64,000 nt of DNA from Streptomyces phaeolivaceus (GTDB lineage Bacteria > Actinomycetota > Actinomycetes > Streptomycetales > Streptomycetaceae), in the NCBI RefSeq assembly GCF_009184865.1, contig NZ_CP045096.1, positions 9,796,001-9,860,000 of the forward strand, in the 5' to 3' direction. Position 1 is the stretch's first letter, and each line of letters begins with the position of its first letter. A program made the position numbers and the translations under genes. Shown here one piece after another: positions 17,768-27,159 of the stretch. The notes under the pieces were generated by a model. The model was not told where the DNA came from, made no database searches, and saw only the letters and a list, made by a program, of their open reading frames with translations.

Positions 17768-17842
17768 GGACGTCCGAAGGTCTGTCTCGGGGCCGCCCCG
17801 GGGGTGGGCAAGACGTATCGCACGCTCGACGAGGCACGGCGG
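17768..17842 (+). pseudogene. Relict N-terminus of KdpD sensor kinase
   Basis: The frame reads GRPKVCLGAAPGVGKTYRTL followed by DEARRR, the unmistakable N-terminal P-loop region of KdpD (family form GxLKVYLGAAPGVGKTYAML). The homology stops after about 25 residues and no start or continuation exists. It lies ~5.5 kb from the rest of KdpD, on the other side of kdpFABC, which implies rearrangement of the locus. Confidence 0.65.
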
Positions 17843-18054
17843 CGGGCGTCGGCTGTGTCCCATGGCAACCGACGCCAGAGACCGCGACGGCCGGGGCCCC
17901 CTACCTTGACGGGACTCTGATGAAGGCCGTGCATCTCCTTGACGCCACGGCATGACGCCACAGCCCCTTCCTCCGGGCCCAGGGCGAGGCTCCCGCGCAT
18001 CGCCTCCCCGCGCGCGGGCTTTCGTACGCAGGTCCACGCAGGAGCGCGCATCCC

Positions 18055-18312
18055 ATGTCTGTCCTCACGATCGAGCCCGGCGAGGTCCCCGCCGCCGAGG
18101 AACCGCCGGATACCGGCGAGCGGCACCGGCTGACCGCCGTCACCGGCCTGGCGGCCCTCTCGCTGGACGCGATGGCGTCCGTGGGTGAGACGGCCGCGGC
18201 GGAGCCCGGTACCCGGGTCACCGTGCTCATCGCCGAGGTCGAGCCGGTGCGGCCCGGTGGGGCTTCTCGCGCAGTTCCCCGCGCCCTTCAGACCACGGTC
18301 CTGCGGGCCTGA
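18055..18312 (+). pseudogene. APC-family permease, N- and C-terminal scraps joined by deletion
   Basis: The ATG at 18055 starts ERHRLTAVTGLAALSLDAMASV-type sequence (residues ~22-43), the N-terminal cytoplasmic tail and first helix of an APC permease often found by kdp genes. It then jumps directly to GTRVTVLIAEVEPVRP, sequence expected near the C-terminus. Some 500 residues of membrane domain are missing. The 3' end runs into the palindromic repeat at 18256. Confidence 0.62.
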
Positions 18313-18371
18313 GAAGCATGGGGCGCAGCCCCTGCTTCTCAGGGGCGCGGGGAACTGCGCGACCAGCCCAC
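18256..18371. repeat. Streptomycete GC-rich palindromic repeat with nested hairpin
   Basis: Arms of the type GCGCAGTTCCCCGCGCCC and GGGCGCGGGGAACTGCGC flank a second hairpin (GAGAAGCA...TGCTTCTC, 18311-18340) that itself holds a GGGGC/GCCCC stem. The outer palindrome matches a repeat I know to be widespread between streptomycete genes. It may act as a terminator for the upstream remnant. Confidence 0.65.
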
Positions 18372-18419
18372 ACGCACCCGACAGCGAACCCGACAGCGAA
18401 CCGGCCGGGCTCAGGCCCG

Positions 18420-18468
18420 CGTATGGGTTCCGTCAAAGCCGTGCGAACCCGCGTATGGGAGCCGTCAA
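18420..18468 (+). promoter_or_regulatory. Candidate kdp operator: two 17-bp direct repeats
   Basis: CGTATGGG-N2-CCGTCAA occurs at 18420-18436 and 18452-18468, start-to-start 32 bp, i.e. about three helical turns, roughly 80 bp upstream of the first kdp ORF. Same-face direct repeats suit an OmpR/PhoB-class regulator such as KdpE. No experimental basis is visible here. Confidence 0.5.
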
Positions 18469-18545
18469 GGGTGGCCGAATCCGGCCACAGAGGCGCTTTC
18501 CTCTAATCGTCCGATTCTCTTCCGACCCTCTCCTAGGAGTCAGCG

Positions 18546-18629
18546 ATGGCCGATGTGGCCTTCGTCGTCACCACGATCGCGGTGTTCGCGCTGGTGGCTC
18601 TCGTCGCCAAGGGGGTGACGAAGCTGTGA
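18546..18629 (+). CDS. 27-residue single-helix membrane peptide preceding kdpF
   Basis: MADVAFVVTTIAVFALVALV is a single hydrophobic segment, followed by AKGVTKL; it resembles a second KdpF-like peptide. AGGAG lies just upstream (TAGGAGTCAGCG). Its stop codon overlaps the GTG start of kdpF, which indicates translational coupling and a role in the Kdp complex. Confidence 0.72.
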   Translation: MADVAFVVTTIAVFALVALVAKGVTKL

Positions 18630-18715
18630 CCGCCGAGAATGTCGTCGGCCTCATCGTGGCCGTCGCCCTGCTGGGCTATCTCGTCCTCGCCCTGATCTTC
18701 CCGGAGAGGTTCTGA
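18626..18715 (+). CDS. kdpF: Potassium-transporting ATPase subunit KdpF
   Basis: A 29-residue peptide, [20 protein letters not shown] and then LALIFPERF, one transmembrane helix with the KdpF-typical ending (YLLYALLRPERF in relatives). It stabilises the KdpABC complex in the membrane. Starts with GTG overlapping the upstream stop; kdpA starts 7 bp downstream. Confidence 0.88.
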   Translation: MTAENVVGLIVAVALLGYLVLALIFPERF

Positions 18716-18722
18716 GACAGGT

Positions 18723-20387
18723 ATGGGTCCCGTACTTGCCGGCGTCCTCCAACTGCTCGCCCTGATGGCGGCACTGGCGCTCGTCCACCGTCCCCTCGGC
18801 GACCACATGGCCAAGGTCTACTCCTCCGACAAGCACTGGCGTGTCGAGAGGTGGATCTACAAGGGCATCGGCGCCGACCCCGACACCGAGATGCGCTGGC
18901 CCGCGTACCTGCGCGGCGTCCTCGCCTTCTCCGCGGTCGGTGTCCTCTTCCTGTACCTCCTGCAGCGCGTCCAGGGCGTACTGCCCGGCTCGCTCGGCTT
19001 CGCCTCCATCGACCCGGACCAGGCCTTCAACACCGCCGCGTCGTTCGTGTCGAACACCAACTGGCAGTCGTACTACGGCGAACAGGCCATGGGCCACGTC
19101 GTGCAGACCGGCGGTCTCGCCGTCCAGAACTTCGTCTCGGCCGCCGTGGGCATCGCCGTCGCCGTCGCTCTGGTACGTGGGTTCGCCCGCTCCCGCACCG
19201 ATGAACTCGGCAACTTCTGGGCCGACATGGTGCGCGGTGTCGTACGCGTCCTGGTGCCGCTGTCCGTGGTCGCGGCGATCGTCCTCGTGGCGTGCGGCGC
19301 GATCCAGAACTTCTCCGGCATCCACGAGGTCGGCCAGTTCACGGGCGGCACACAGCAGTGGAACGGCGGCGCGGTCGCCTCGCAGGAGGCCATCAAGGAG
19401 ATCGGCACCAACGGCGGCGGCTACTTCAACGCCAACTCCGCCCACCCGTTCGAGAACCCGACGCCCTTCACCAACCTCTTCGAGATCTTCCTGCTCCTCG
19501 TCATCCCGTTCTCGCTGACCCGCACCTTCGGGGTGATGGTCGGCTCGATCAAGCAGGGCTACGCGATCCTCGCCACCATGGCGACCATCTGGGTCGGCTT
19601 CATCGCCCTGATGATGTGGACCGAGTTCGCGCACCACGGCCCGGCGTTCGAGATCGCCGGCGGTGCGATGGAGGGCAAGGAACAGCGCATCGGCGTCGGC
19701 GCCTCGTCGATCTTCGCGGTGTCCACGACACTGACCTCGACCGGCGCGGTGAACTCCTTCCACTCCTCGTTCACCGGCCTCGGCGGCGGCATCACCATGC
19801 TCGGTATGCAGCTCGGCGAGATCGCGCCCGGTGGTACCGGCTCCGGCCTCTACGGCATGCTGATCATGGCGATCATCGCGGTGTTCATCGCCGGACTGAT
19901 GGTCGGCCGTACACCGGAGTACCTGGGCAAGAAGATCGGCACCCGTGAGATCAAGTTCGCGGCCTGCTACATCCTCATCACCCCGGCCCTGGTGCTCGTG
20001 TTCACCGCCGCCGCGATGGCCCTGCCCACCCCGGGCAACTCGATGACCAACAGCGGCGCGCACGGATTCTCCGAGATCCTCTACGCCTACACCTCGGCGT
20101 CCAACAACAACGGTTCGGCCTTCGCCGGACTGAACGCTGACACCCAGTGGTTCAACAGCACACTCGGCATCGCGATGCTGCTGGGCCGTTTCCTGCCGAT
20201 GGTGTTCGTCCTCGCGCTGGCCGGCTCGCTCGCCGAGCAGAAGCCGGTCCCGGCCACCGCGGGCACCCTGCGCACGGAGAAGCCGCTGTTCACCGGTCTG
20301 CTGGTGGGCGCGATCCTGATCATCACCGGTCTGACCTACTTCCCGGCCCTGGCACTGGGCCCGCTGGCCGAAGGGCTGGCGTCATGA
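18723..20387 (+). CDS. kdpA: Potassium-transporting ATPase subunit KdpA
   Basis: A 554-residue, about ten-helix potassium channel-like subunit of the Kdp P-type ATPase. Selectivity-filter-type loops are present ([57 protein letters not shown]). [20 protein letters not shown] is a normal start. Its stop overlaps the kdpB start (ATGA). Length and motifs are intact. Confidence 0.96.
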   Translation: MGPVLAGVLQLLALMAALALVHRPLGDHMAKVYSSDKHWRVERWIYKGIGADPDTEMRWPAYLRGVLAFSAVGVLFLYLLQRVQGVLPGSLGFASIDPDQAFNTAASFVSNTNWQSYYGEQAMGHVVQTGGLAVQNFVSAAVGIAVAVALVRGFARSRTDELGNFWADMVRGVVRVLVPLSVVAAIVLVACGAIQNFSGIHEVGQFTGGTQQWNGGAVASQEAIKEIGTNGGGYFNANSAHPFENPTPFTNLFEIFLLLVIPFSLTRTFGVMVGSIKQGYAILATMATIWVGFIALMMWTEFAHHGPAFEIAGGAMEGKEQRIGVGASSIFAVSTTLTSTGAVNSFHSSFTGLGGGITMLGMQLGEIAPGGTGSGLYGMLIMAIIAVFIAGLMVGRTPEYLGKKIGTREIKFAACYILITPALVLVFTAAAMALPTPGNSMTNSGAHGFSEILYAYTSASNNNGSAFAGLNADTQWFNSTLGIAMLLGRFLPMVFVLALAGSLAEQKPVPATAGTLRTEKPLFTGLLVGAILIITGLTYFPALALGPLAEGLAS

Positions 20388-22516
20388 CCACCCGTACGGA
20401 GAAGCAAGAGGACTCGATGTCCACAGCCACCCCGACCCGGGCGCCGCACAGCGATGTGCCGACCGGTCACAAGGACGAAGGACGTGTCGGCGCGGGCCTG
20501 TTCGACCCGAAGCAGCTGGTCAAGTCGCTGCCGGACGCCTTCCGCAAGCTCGACCCCCGGGTGATGATCAAGTCGCCCGTGATGTTCGTGGTGCTGGTCG
20601 GCTCGGTGCTGACGACGGTCTTCTCCTTCAAGGACCCGACCGACTGGTTCGGCTGGACCATCAGCGCCTGGCTGTGGCTGACCGTCGTCTTCGCCAACCT
20701 GGCGGAGGCCGTGGCCGAGGGGCGGGGCAAGGCGCAGGCCGACACCCTGCGCAAGGCCAAGACCGACACCGTCGCACGCCGGCTGTCGAGGGACGGCGGG
20801 ACGGAGGAGCAGGTGCCCGGCACCGAGCTGCGCGTCGGCGACCTGGTGGTCTGCGAGGCCGGCGACATCATCCCCGGCGACGGTGACGTCGTCGAGGGAG
20901 TCGCCTCCGTCGACGAGTCGGCGATCACCGGCGAGTCGGCCCCGGTCATCCGGGAGTCCGGCGGTGACCGGTCCGCCGTGACCGGAGGCACGAAGGTCCT
21001 CTCCGACCGGATCGTCATCAAGATCACCACCAGGCCCGGCGAGACCTTCATCGACCGGATGATCGCCCTGGTGGAGGGAGCGGCCCGGCAGAAGACGCCC
21101 AACGAGATCGCGCTGAACATCCTGCTCGCGTCCCTCACGATCGTCTTCCTGCTGGCCGTCGCCACCCTGCCGCCGTTCGCGGACTACGCGGGCACCCACC
21201 TCACGATGGTCGTGCTGGTCGCCCTGCTGGTCTGCCTCATCCCCACCACCATCGGCGCGCTGCTGTCCGCCATCGGTATCGCGGGCATGGACCGCCTGGT
21301 CCAGCGCAATGTCCTCGCGATGTCGGGCCGCGCGGTCGAGGCCGCCGGTGACGTCTCCACCCTGCTGCTCGACAAGACCGGCACCATCACCCTCGGCAAC
21401 CGGCAGGCGTCGGAGTTCGTGCCGGTGACCGGAACGCCGGAGGCCGAACTCGCGGACGCCGCCCAGCTCTCCTCGCTGGCCGACGAGACCCCCGAGGGCC
21501 GCTCCATCGTCGTCCTGGCGAAGTCGAAGTACGGGCTGCGCGAGCGGAGCCAGGGTGAGCTGACCGGTGCCGAGTGGATCGCCTTCACCGCGCAGACCCG
21601 CATGTCGGGTGTCGACGTCGACGGGCGCAAGGTCCGCAAGGGCGCGGCCGGTTCGGTCGTCGCCTGGGTGCGCGAACAGGGTGGCGACGTCTCCGAGGAC
21701 GCCGCCACCCTGGCCGACCGGATCTCCGAGGCGGGCGGCACTCCGCTGCTCGTGGCCGTCGAGGACACCGAAGGCGCGCGGATCCTGGGCGTCATCCACC
21801 TCAAGGACGTCGTCAAGGACGGTATGCGCGAGCGGTTCGGGGAACTGCGCCGCATGGGCATCAAGACCGTCATGATCACGGGTGACAACCCGCTGACCGC
21901 CAGGGCGATCGCCGAGGAGGCGGGTGTCGACGACTTCCTCGCCGAGGCCACCCCCGAGGACAAGATGGCCCTCATCAAGCGGGAGCAGGCGGGCGGCAAG
22001 CTCGTCGCGATGACCGGCGACGGCACGAACGACGCGCCGGCCCTCGCCCAGGCGGACGTGGGCGTGGCCATGAACACCGGCACGTCGGCCGCCAAGGAGG
22101 CCGGCAACATGGTCGACCTCGACTCCAACCCGACCAAGCTCATCGAGATCGTCGAGATCGGCAAGCAACTCCTCATCACCCGGGGCGCGCTGACGACGTT
22201 CTCCATCGCCAACGACGTCGCGAAGTACTTCGCGATCATCCCGGCGCTGTTCGCGGCCGTCTACCCGGGCCTGGACAGGCTCAACATCATGCGGCTGTCC
22301 TCGCCCGACTCCGCGATCCTGTCCGCCGTCGTCTTCAACGCGCTCATCATCATCGCGCTCGTCCCGCTCGCCCTGCGCGGTGTGCGGTACCGGCCGATGA
22401 GCGCCGACCGGATGCTCCGCCGCAACCTCGGCATCTACGGCATCGGCGGCCTGATCGCCCCCTTCATCGGCATCAAGATCATCGACCTGGTCATCTCCCT
22501 CATCCCCGGGCTGTAA
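20384..22516 (+). CDS. kdpB: Potassium-transporting P-type ATPase catalytic subunit KdpB
   Basis: A 710-residue P-type ATPase. It has the phosphorylation motif [12 protein letters not shown], the actuator TGES ([11 protein letters not shown]), the nucleotide domain [11 protein letters not shown] and the hinge [20 protein letters not shown]. The ATG at 20384 overlaps the kdpA stop by 4 nt. ATP hydrolysis here energises potassium import through KdpA. Complete and apparently functional. Confidence 0.96.
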   Translation: MTTRTEKQEDSMSTATPTRAPHSDVPTGHKDEGRVGAGLFDPKQLVKSLPDAFRKLDPRVMIKSPVMFVVLVGSVLTTVFSFKDPTDWFGWTISAWLWLTVVFANLAEAVAEGRGKAQADTLRKAKTDTVARRLSRDGGTEEQVPGTELRVGDLVVCEAGDIIPGDGDVVEGVASVDESAITGESAPVIRESGGDRSAVTGGTKVLSDRIVIKITTRPGETFIDRMIALVEGAARQKTPNEIALNILLASLTIVFLLAVATLPPFADYAGTHLTMVVLVALLVCLIPTTIGALLSAIGIAGMDRLVQRNVLAMSGRAVEAAGDVSTLLLDKTGTITLGNRQASEFVPVTGTPEAELADAAQLSSLADETPEGRSIVVLAKSKYGLRERSQGELTGAEWIAFTAQTRMSGVDVDGRKVRKGAAGSVVAWVREQGGDVSEDAATLADRISEAGGTPLLVAVEDTEGARILGVIHLKDVVKDGMRERFGELRRMGIKTVMITGDNPLTARAIAEEAGVDDFLAEATPEDKMALIKREQAGGKLVAMTGDGTNDAPALAQADVGVAMNTGTSAAKEAGNMVDLDSNPTKLIEIVEIGKQLLITRGALTTFSIANDVAKYFAIIPALFAAVYPGLDRLNIMRLSSPDSAILSAVVFNALIIIALVPLALRGVRYRPMSADRMLRRNLGIYGIGGLIAPFIGIKIIDLVISLIPGL

Positions 22517-22541
22517 TTTTTCGAAAGGCATGCTGATCGGC

Positions 22542-23210
22542 ATGAACAACTCGGTTACGAACACCGCCCGGTTGCTCTGGGCCGGCCTGCGCGCGCTGCT
22601 CGTGCTCACCGTGGTCACGGGCGTCCTCTACCCGCTCGCCGTCACCGGTGTCGGCCAGGCCCTGTTCAACGACAAGGCCAACGGCTCGGAGATCAAGGCG
22701 GACGGCAGGGTCGTCGGCTCCTCCCTCATCGGACAGGCGTACAACCTGCCGCTGAAGAAGGGGCAGGAGACCCCGGAACCCGATCTGAAGTGGTTCCAGG
22801 GCCGCCCGCAGAACGGCCTCGGCGGCAACAGCGTCAACACCCGGTACAAGCTGATCCTGTCCGGCGCCACGAACCGCTCCGGGGACAACGCCGACCTGAT
22901 CAAGTGGGTGACGGACGCCAAGGCCGCCGTCGTCAAGGACAACTCGGTGGCCGGCTACACGGTCGAGCCCTCCGAGGTGCCCGCCGACGCGGTCACCTCC
23001 TCCGGCTCCGGCCTGGACCCGGACATCTCCCCGGCCTACGCCGACCTCCAGGTCCACCGCGTGGCGGAGAAGAACGGTGTGTCCGTCGCACAGGTCCAGA
23101 AACTGGTCGACGACCACACCGAGGGCCGCACCCTCGGCTTCATCGGTGAGCCCCGGGTGAACGTCCTCGAACTCAACATCGCGCTCAAGGCACTCGTGGC
23201 GAAGGGCTGA
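22542..23210 (+). CDS. kdpC: Potassium-transporting ATPase subunit KdpC
   Basis: A 222-residue protein with one N-terminal helix (LLWAGLRALLVLTVVTGVLY) and the KdpC periplasmic domain (GSSLIGQAYNL, KWFQGRP, GSGLDPDISPAYADLQ, TEGRTLGFIGEPRVNVLELN). An ATG at 22530 is also possible but MNNSVTNTARLL fits relatives better. Last intact gene of the operon. Confidence 0.93.
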   Translation: MNNSVTNTARLLWAGLRALLVLTVVTGVLYPLAVTGVGQALFNDKANGSEIKADGRVVGSSLIGQAYNLPLKKGQETPEPDLKWFQGRPQNGLGGNSVNTRYKLILSGATNRSGDNADLIKWVTDAKAAVVKDNSVAGYTVEPSEVPADAVTSSGSGLDPDISPAYADLQVHRVAEKNGVSVAQVQKLVDDHTEGRTLGFIGEPRVNVLELNIALKALVAKG

Positions 23211-23332
23211 CGGCCCCGCCCGCGGTACGCGGGAGCCGACGGAAGGGGTGACATCCGTCCCGTCGGCTCCCGCGGCCGTGACGCTCGTCCCGCAGCAACT
23301 CCGGCTCCGCGCAACAGGAAAGGCGTACGCCG

Positions 23333-24145
23333 ATGACCCGGGTACTGGTGGTGGAGGACGATCCTCAGCTCGTCCGGGCTCTTGTGATCAACCTCCAGGT
23401 CCGCCGGTACGGGGTGGACCCGGCGCCCGACGGCGCCACCGCGCTCCGCCTCGCCGCCGCCCGTCGGCCCGATGTGGTCCTCCTCGACCTGGGACTGCCC
23501 GACATGGACGGGGTCGACGTCATCAAGGCCCTGCGCGGCTGGACCCGCGTACCGATCCTCGTCCTCTCCGCGCGCCGGGCCTCAGACGAGAAGGTCGCGG
23601 CGCTCGACGCGGGCGCCTACCACCACGTCATGGGGGAGGACGTACCGACGGCGCTGCTGGACCTCGCGCGCGGGGTGAACGCCACGCAGATCGTGCTCGG
23701 GGTGTCGCGCCGCAAGGGATGGCAGTACGTCTTCGGACCGGGCGTCGGCGCGACGGTGGCCCGGGGCTCCGGGCCCGACCTGGACGTCCACCTCATCACC
23801 CACGACAAGGCGGGCAAGGGGCGCGGACTGCCTGCCGCCCGGGGCGCGCGGCTCGGCCGGTCCCGGATCATCCGGGGCTGGCTCGTCGGTGTCGTGGGCC
23901 CCGCCCTGCTGACGCTGCCGCTGACCGGTGTCGCGCCCTCGGTGGGCCTGGCCAACGACATGCTGCTGTTCCTGACGCTGACGGTGGCCTCGGCCCTGGT
24001 CGGCGGCCTCTACCCGGCGCTGGCCTCGGCCGTGGTGGGCTTCCTGCTGCTGAACTGGTTCTTCACCCCGCCCCTCCACACCCTGACGATCGCCGACCCC
24101 GAGAACATCGTCGCCATCGCCATCTTCGTGGGCGTCGCCGTGTAG
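23333..24145 (+). pseudogene. KdpE receiver fused to the middle of KdpD, ending at an amber stop
   Basis: Residues 1-95 are a KdpE-type receiver (VLVVEDDPQLVRALVINLQ; phosphoacceptor Asp52 in LLDLGLPDMDG), cut before the conserved Lys of the TKPF segment and lacking the DNA-binding domain. From ~96 the protein is KdpD: YHHVMGEDVPTALLDLARG, FGPGVGATVARGSGPDLDVH (end of the USP-like domain), then the DUF4118 four-helix membrane domain (GLANDMLLFLTLTVASALVG, LNWFFTPPLHTLTIADPEN). The TAG at 24143-24145 interrupts KdpD in frame. A deletion joining kdpE to kdpD explains the chimera. Confidence 0.8.
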
Positions 24146-25252
24146 GTGGCCTCGGTGGTGGACCTCGCGGCCCGCCGCACCCATCAGGCCGCCCGGCTGC
24201 GGGCCGAGCCGGAGATCCTCTCGGTCCTCGCGGGCAGTGTGCTGCGCGGGGAGACCAGTTTGGAGGCGCTGCTCGAACGCGTCCGCGAGACCTTCGGCAT
24301 GGAGTCGGTCGCCCTGCTGGAGCGGGCCGGTGACGTCGACCCGTGGACCTGCGCGGGCAGCGTCGGCACCCGGACCGTGGTCGCCCGGCCCGAGGACGCG
24401 GACGTCGACATGCCGGTCAGCGACCACATGGCCCTCGCGCTGTCCGGACGGGTGCTGCCGGCCGAGGACCGGCGGGTGCTCGCCGCGTTCGCCGCGCAGG
24501 CCGTCGTCGTCCTCGACCGCCGGCGGCTCCAGTCCGAGGGCAACCGCATCCGCGCCGCGCTGCTCGCCGCCGTCAGCCACGATCTGCGCACCCCGCTCGC
24601 CGGGATCAAGGCCGCCGTCACCTCGCTCAGATCGGACGACGTGGCCTGGTCCGACGAGGACCGGGCGGAGCTGTTCGTAGGGATGGAGGAGGGCGCGGAC
24701 CGCCTCGGCAACCTGGTGGGCAATCTGCTGGACATGTCCCGGCTCCAGACCGGCACGGTCACCCCGCTGATCCGCGAGATCGACCTCGACGAGGTCGTCC
24801 CGATGGCCCTCGGCGGCGTCCCCGAGGACACCGTGGACCTGGACATCCCCGAGACACCGCCGATGGTCGCCGTCGACCCCGGACTGCTGGAGCGGTCGGT
24901 CGCCGACCTGGTGGAGAACGCGGTGAAGCACAGCCCCGCCGGGGAACGCGTCCTCGTCTCGGCCGGCGCCCTGGCCGATCGCGTCGAGGTCCGCGTGGTC
25001 GACCGCGGCCCCGGCGTCCCGGAGGACGCCAAGCCCCGTATCTCCGAGCCCTTCCAGCGCTACGGCGACGCCCCGCGCGGCGCCGGAGTGGGCCTCGGTC
25101 TCGCGGTCGCCCGGGGCTTCACCGAGGCCATGGGCGGCACCCTCGACGCCGAGGACACCCCCGGCGGAGGACTCACCATGCTCCTCGCCCTCCCGACCGC
25201 CCCCGACCCCCACCCGACCCACCCCGACCTCCCGGCGACCGCGACCTGCTAG
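24146..25252 (+). pseudogene. KdpD kinase half downstream of the amber stop
   Basis: Continues in frame from the TAG. It has a GAF-like region, the phospho-acceptor His145 in AAVSHDLRTPLAGIKAAVTS, the N box DLVENAVKHSP and G boxes DRGPGVPEDA and GVGLGLAVARGF. A GTG at 24146 directly follows the stop, so a soluble 368-residue kinase could be made by coupled reinitiation or readthrough. Without the membrane sensor and with no intact KdpE here, normal Kdp control is unlikely from this locus. Confidence 0.72.
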
Positions 25253-25260
25253 CAGGGGGC

Positions 25261-25490
25261 TCAGCCGCGCGGCAGGAAATCCTTTCGGAACTTGGTCAAT
25301 TGGCGTACCGGGTCACCGGTGTACGACCAGGGGGTGCGGGTCGCGCGCTGCCCGGTGAGGGCGAACAGGGATCCGGCGATGTCCCTGAGACCGGCCGAAC
25401 AGGCCGCGTGCGTCAGGTAGTTGAGGTCGCGCAGCTCCCCGGGGGGAACGGGGACGTCCGGGCGGCCGGTGATCCAGCGCTGCCAGTGGC
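25261..25490 (-). pseudogene. C-terminal remnant of an unidentified protein
   Basis: On the minus strand the frame ending at 25261 reads as plausible protein: WQRWITGRPDVPVPPGE, LNYLTHAACSAGLRDIAGSL, RTPWSYTGDPVRQLTKFRKD, ending FLPRG. No start exists; its 5' side merges into the 3' end of the response regulator in another frame. I do not recognise the family. Confidence 0.4.
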
Positions 25491-26126
25491 GTAGCGGGTG
25501 AGTTCGAGTCGGTCTTTGAGGCCGAGTTTCTGCAGCAGGTTGGCGCGGTGGCGTTCGACGGTCTTGACGCTGATGACGAGGAGGCCGGCGATCTCCTGGG
25601 AGGTGTGGCCCTCGGCGACGAGTTTGAGGATTTCCTCTTCGCGGTCGGTGATGGCTTTGGCGGGGAGATGGGTGCCGTCCTTGGCACGGTCGAGGTAGTT
25701 GCGGATGAGGGCGTTGACGGCGCCCGGGTAGAGGAAGGGTTCGTCGCGCATGGTGGCGTGGCAGGCTTCGACGAGGTCGCGGTCGGCGACGGACTTGAGG
25801 ACGTAGCCGGAGGCGCCGGCGGCGAGGGCTTCGAAGAAGTACTGCTCGTTGTCGTACATGGTCAGGATGAGGATGTGCAGTCCCGGCTGGGTGCGGGAGA
25901 GTTCGCGGGCGGCTTGCAGGCCGGTCAGGCGGGGCATGGCGATGTCGAGGACGGCCAGGTCCGGGTGGTGGGTGCGGGCGGCCTCGACGGCTTCGGCGCC
26001 GTCACCTGCTTCGGCCACGACCGTGAGGTCGGGTTCGCTGTCGAGGATGAGGCGGACTCCGCGGCGGACCAGGTGGTGGTCGTCGGCCAGCAGGATGCGG
26101 GTGGGGGGCGCCTCGGGCATGGTCAC
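25413..26126 (-). CDS. NarL/FixJ-family response regulator
   Basis: A 237-residue protein. The receiver has DDHH at 15-18, phosphoacceptor Asp61 in AVLDIAMPRLTG and the conserved Lys in GYVLKSV. The LuxR-type HTH reads TDREEEILKLVAEGHTSQEI and ISVKTVERHRANLLQKLGL. Its start overlaps the stop of the kinase gene (GTGA at 26123-26126), so the pair is co-translated. The last ~25 residues (after LELTRYA) are atypical Pro/Ser-rich sequence arising at a junction with the remnant downstream. Confidence 0.88.
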   Translation of the reverse strand: MTMPEAPPTRILLADDHHLVRRGVRLILDSEPDLTVVAEAGDGAEAVEAARTHHPDLAVLDIAMPRLTGLQAARELSRTQPGLHILILTMYDNEQYFFEALAAGASGYVLKSVADRDLVEACHATMRDEPFLYPGAVNALIRNYLDRAKDGTHLPAKAITDREEEILKLVAEGHTSQEIAGLLVISVKTVERHRANLLQKLGLKDRLELTRYATGSAGSPAARTSPFPPGSCATSTT

Positions 26127-27070
26127 TGACTCCGGTGGTGGGTGGGGACGGTCAGACGTACGTGGGTGCCGCCCTCGGGTGCGGGGCCGAGGGCGAGGTC
26201 GGCGCCGATGAGCAGGGCGCGCTCGCGCATGCCGCGGATGCCGGCTCCTTCGGCGGCGCCGTCGATGCCGTTGCCGTTGTCACGCACGCGCAGTTCCACG
26301 GCACTGTGCGTCCGCTCCAGCGTGAGGCCGACGCGTGTGGCGTCGGCGTGGCGGGCGGTGTTGGTCAGGCTTTCCTGGGCGACGCGGTAGAGGACGAGTT
26401 CGGCGTTCTCGCCCAGGGGCGGCAGGTCGGGTGCGATGTGGTGGCGCACGGACAGGGAGGGGCCGGTGAACTCGGTGGCGAGGGACTTGAGGGCGCTGGT
26501 CAGGCCGAGTTCTTCCAGGACGCCGGGGCGCAGGCGCCGGGCGATGCGGCGGATCTCGTCCAGGCTGGCGCGGGTGGTCTCCTGGACCTGGTGCAACTCC
26601 TCACGTACCGGGTCGGGTGCCTGGTCGGCGACGCGTTTGAGGTCGAGCAGGACGGCGGTGAGGGTCTGTCCGATCTCGTCGTGGAGTTCCTGGGCGATGC
26701 GGTGGCGTTCGGACTCCTGCGCGGTCAGGGCACGGGCGGCGCTGGTGGCACGTTCGGCTTCCAGCCGGTCGAGCATGGTGTTGAACGTGGCGATCAGTTC
26801 GGCGACCTCGCCGTGACCGCCGACAGCCGGGCGGGCGCCGGGGCGCAGCAGATCGATGGTGGTCATCGCGCGGGCGAGGCGCTGCAGCGGGGCCAGACCG
26901 ATGCGCAGCAGGAGGGCGTTGGCGATCAGCATCGCGGCCAGACCGACGGTGAGGATCGCGGCCTCGGTGAGCAGAACGGGGGTGGACACGGTGACCGGGC
27001 CCAGCAGCAGGGCGGTGGCGGTGACGAGCACCACGGCGTTGAGCAGGAAGATCCTCCAGAACAAGGGCAC
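26123..27070 (-). CDS. NarL-partner sensor histidine kinase (HisKA_3)
   Basis: A 315-residue protein from the GTG at 27068-27070 with GGAGGTGG upstream. Two membrane helices (~5-25 and ~33-55) are followed by a HAMP-like segment, then HisKA_3 with phospho-His130 in ERHRIAQELHDEIGQTL and a HATPase domain (NTARHADATRVGLTL, RDNGNGIDGAAEGAGIRGMRER). With little extracytoplasmic loop it probably senses through the membrane. A hexanucleotide repeat lies 26 bp upstream of the start. Cognate regulator is the overlapping gene. Confidence 0.88.
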   Translation of the reverse strand: MPLFWRIFLLNAVVLVTATALLLGPVTVSTPVLLTEAAILTVGLAAMLIANALLLRIGLAPLQRLARAMTTIDLLRPGARPAVGGHGEVAELIATFNTMLDRLEAERATSAARALTAQESERHRIAQELHDEIGQTLTAVLLDLKRVADQAPDPVREELHQVQETTRASLDEIRRIARRLRPGVLEELGLTSALKSLATEFTGPSLSVRHHIAPDLPPLGENAELVLYRVAQESLTNTARHADATRVGLTLERTHSAVELRVRDNGNGIDGAAEGAGIRGMRERALLIGADLALGPAPEGGTHVRLTVPTHHRSQ

Positions 27071-27095
27071 GCGTACCACCTCCCTGAATCGTCCT

Positions 27096-27155
27096 CGCTG
27101 CCGCTGCCGCTGCCGCTGCCGCTGCCGCTGCCGCTGCCGCTGCCGCTGCCGCTGC
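27096..27155. repeat. Hexanucleotide tandem repeat, (CGCTGC)x10
   Basis: Ten perfect copies of CGCTGC, 60 bp, in the 5' region of the kinase gene just upstream of its RBS. Copy-number change would alter leader length in 6-nt steps without affecting a frame if translation starts at 27070. Confidence 0.9.
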
Positions 27156-27159
27156 CGCC

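Noticed and set aside
20336..22618. 760-codon minus-strand frame opposite kdpB
   Set aside because: Mirror of the kdpB coding sequence, with Asp/Gly/Arg-rich composition and no domain.
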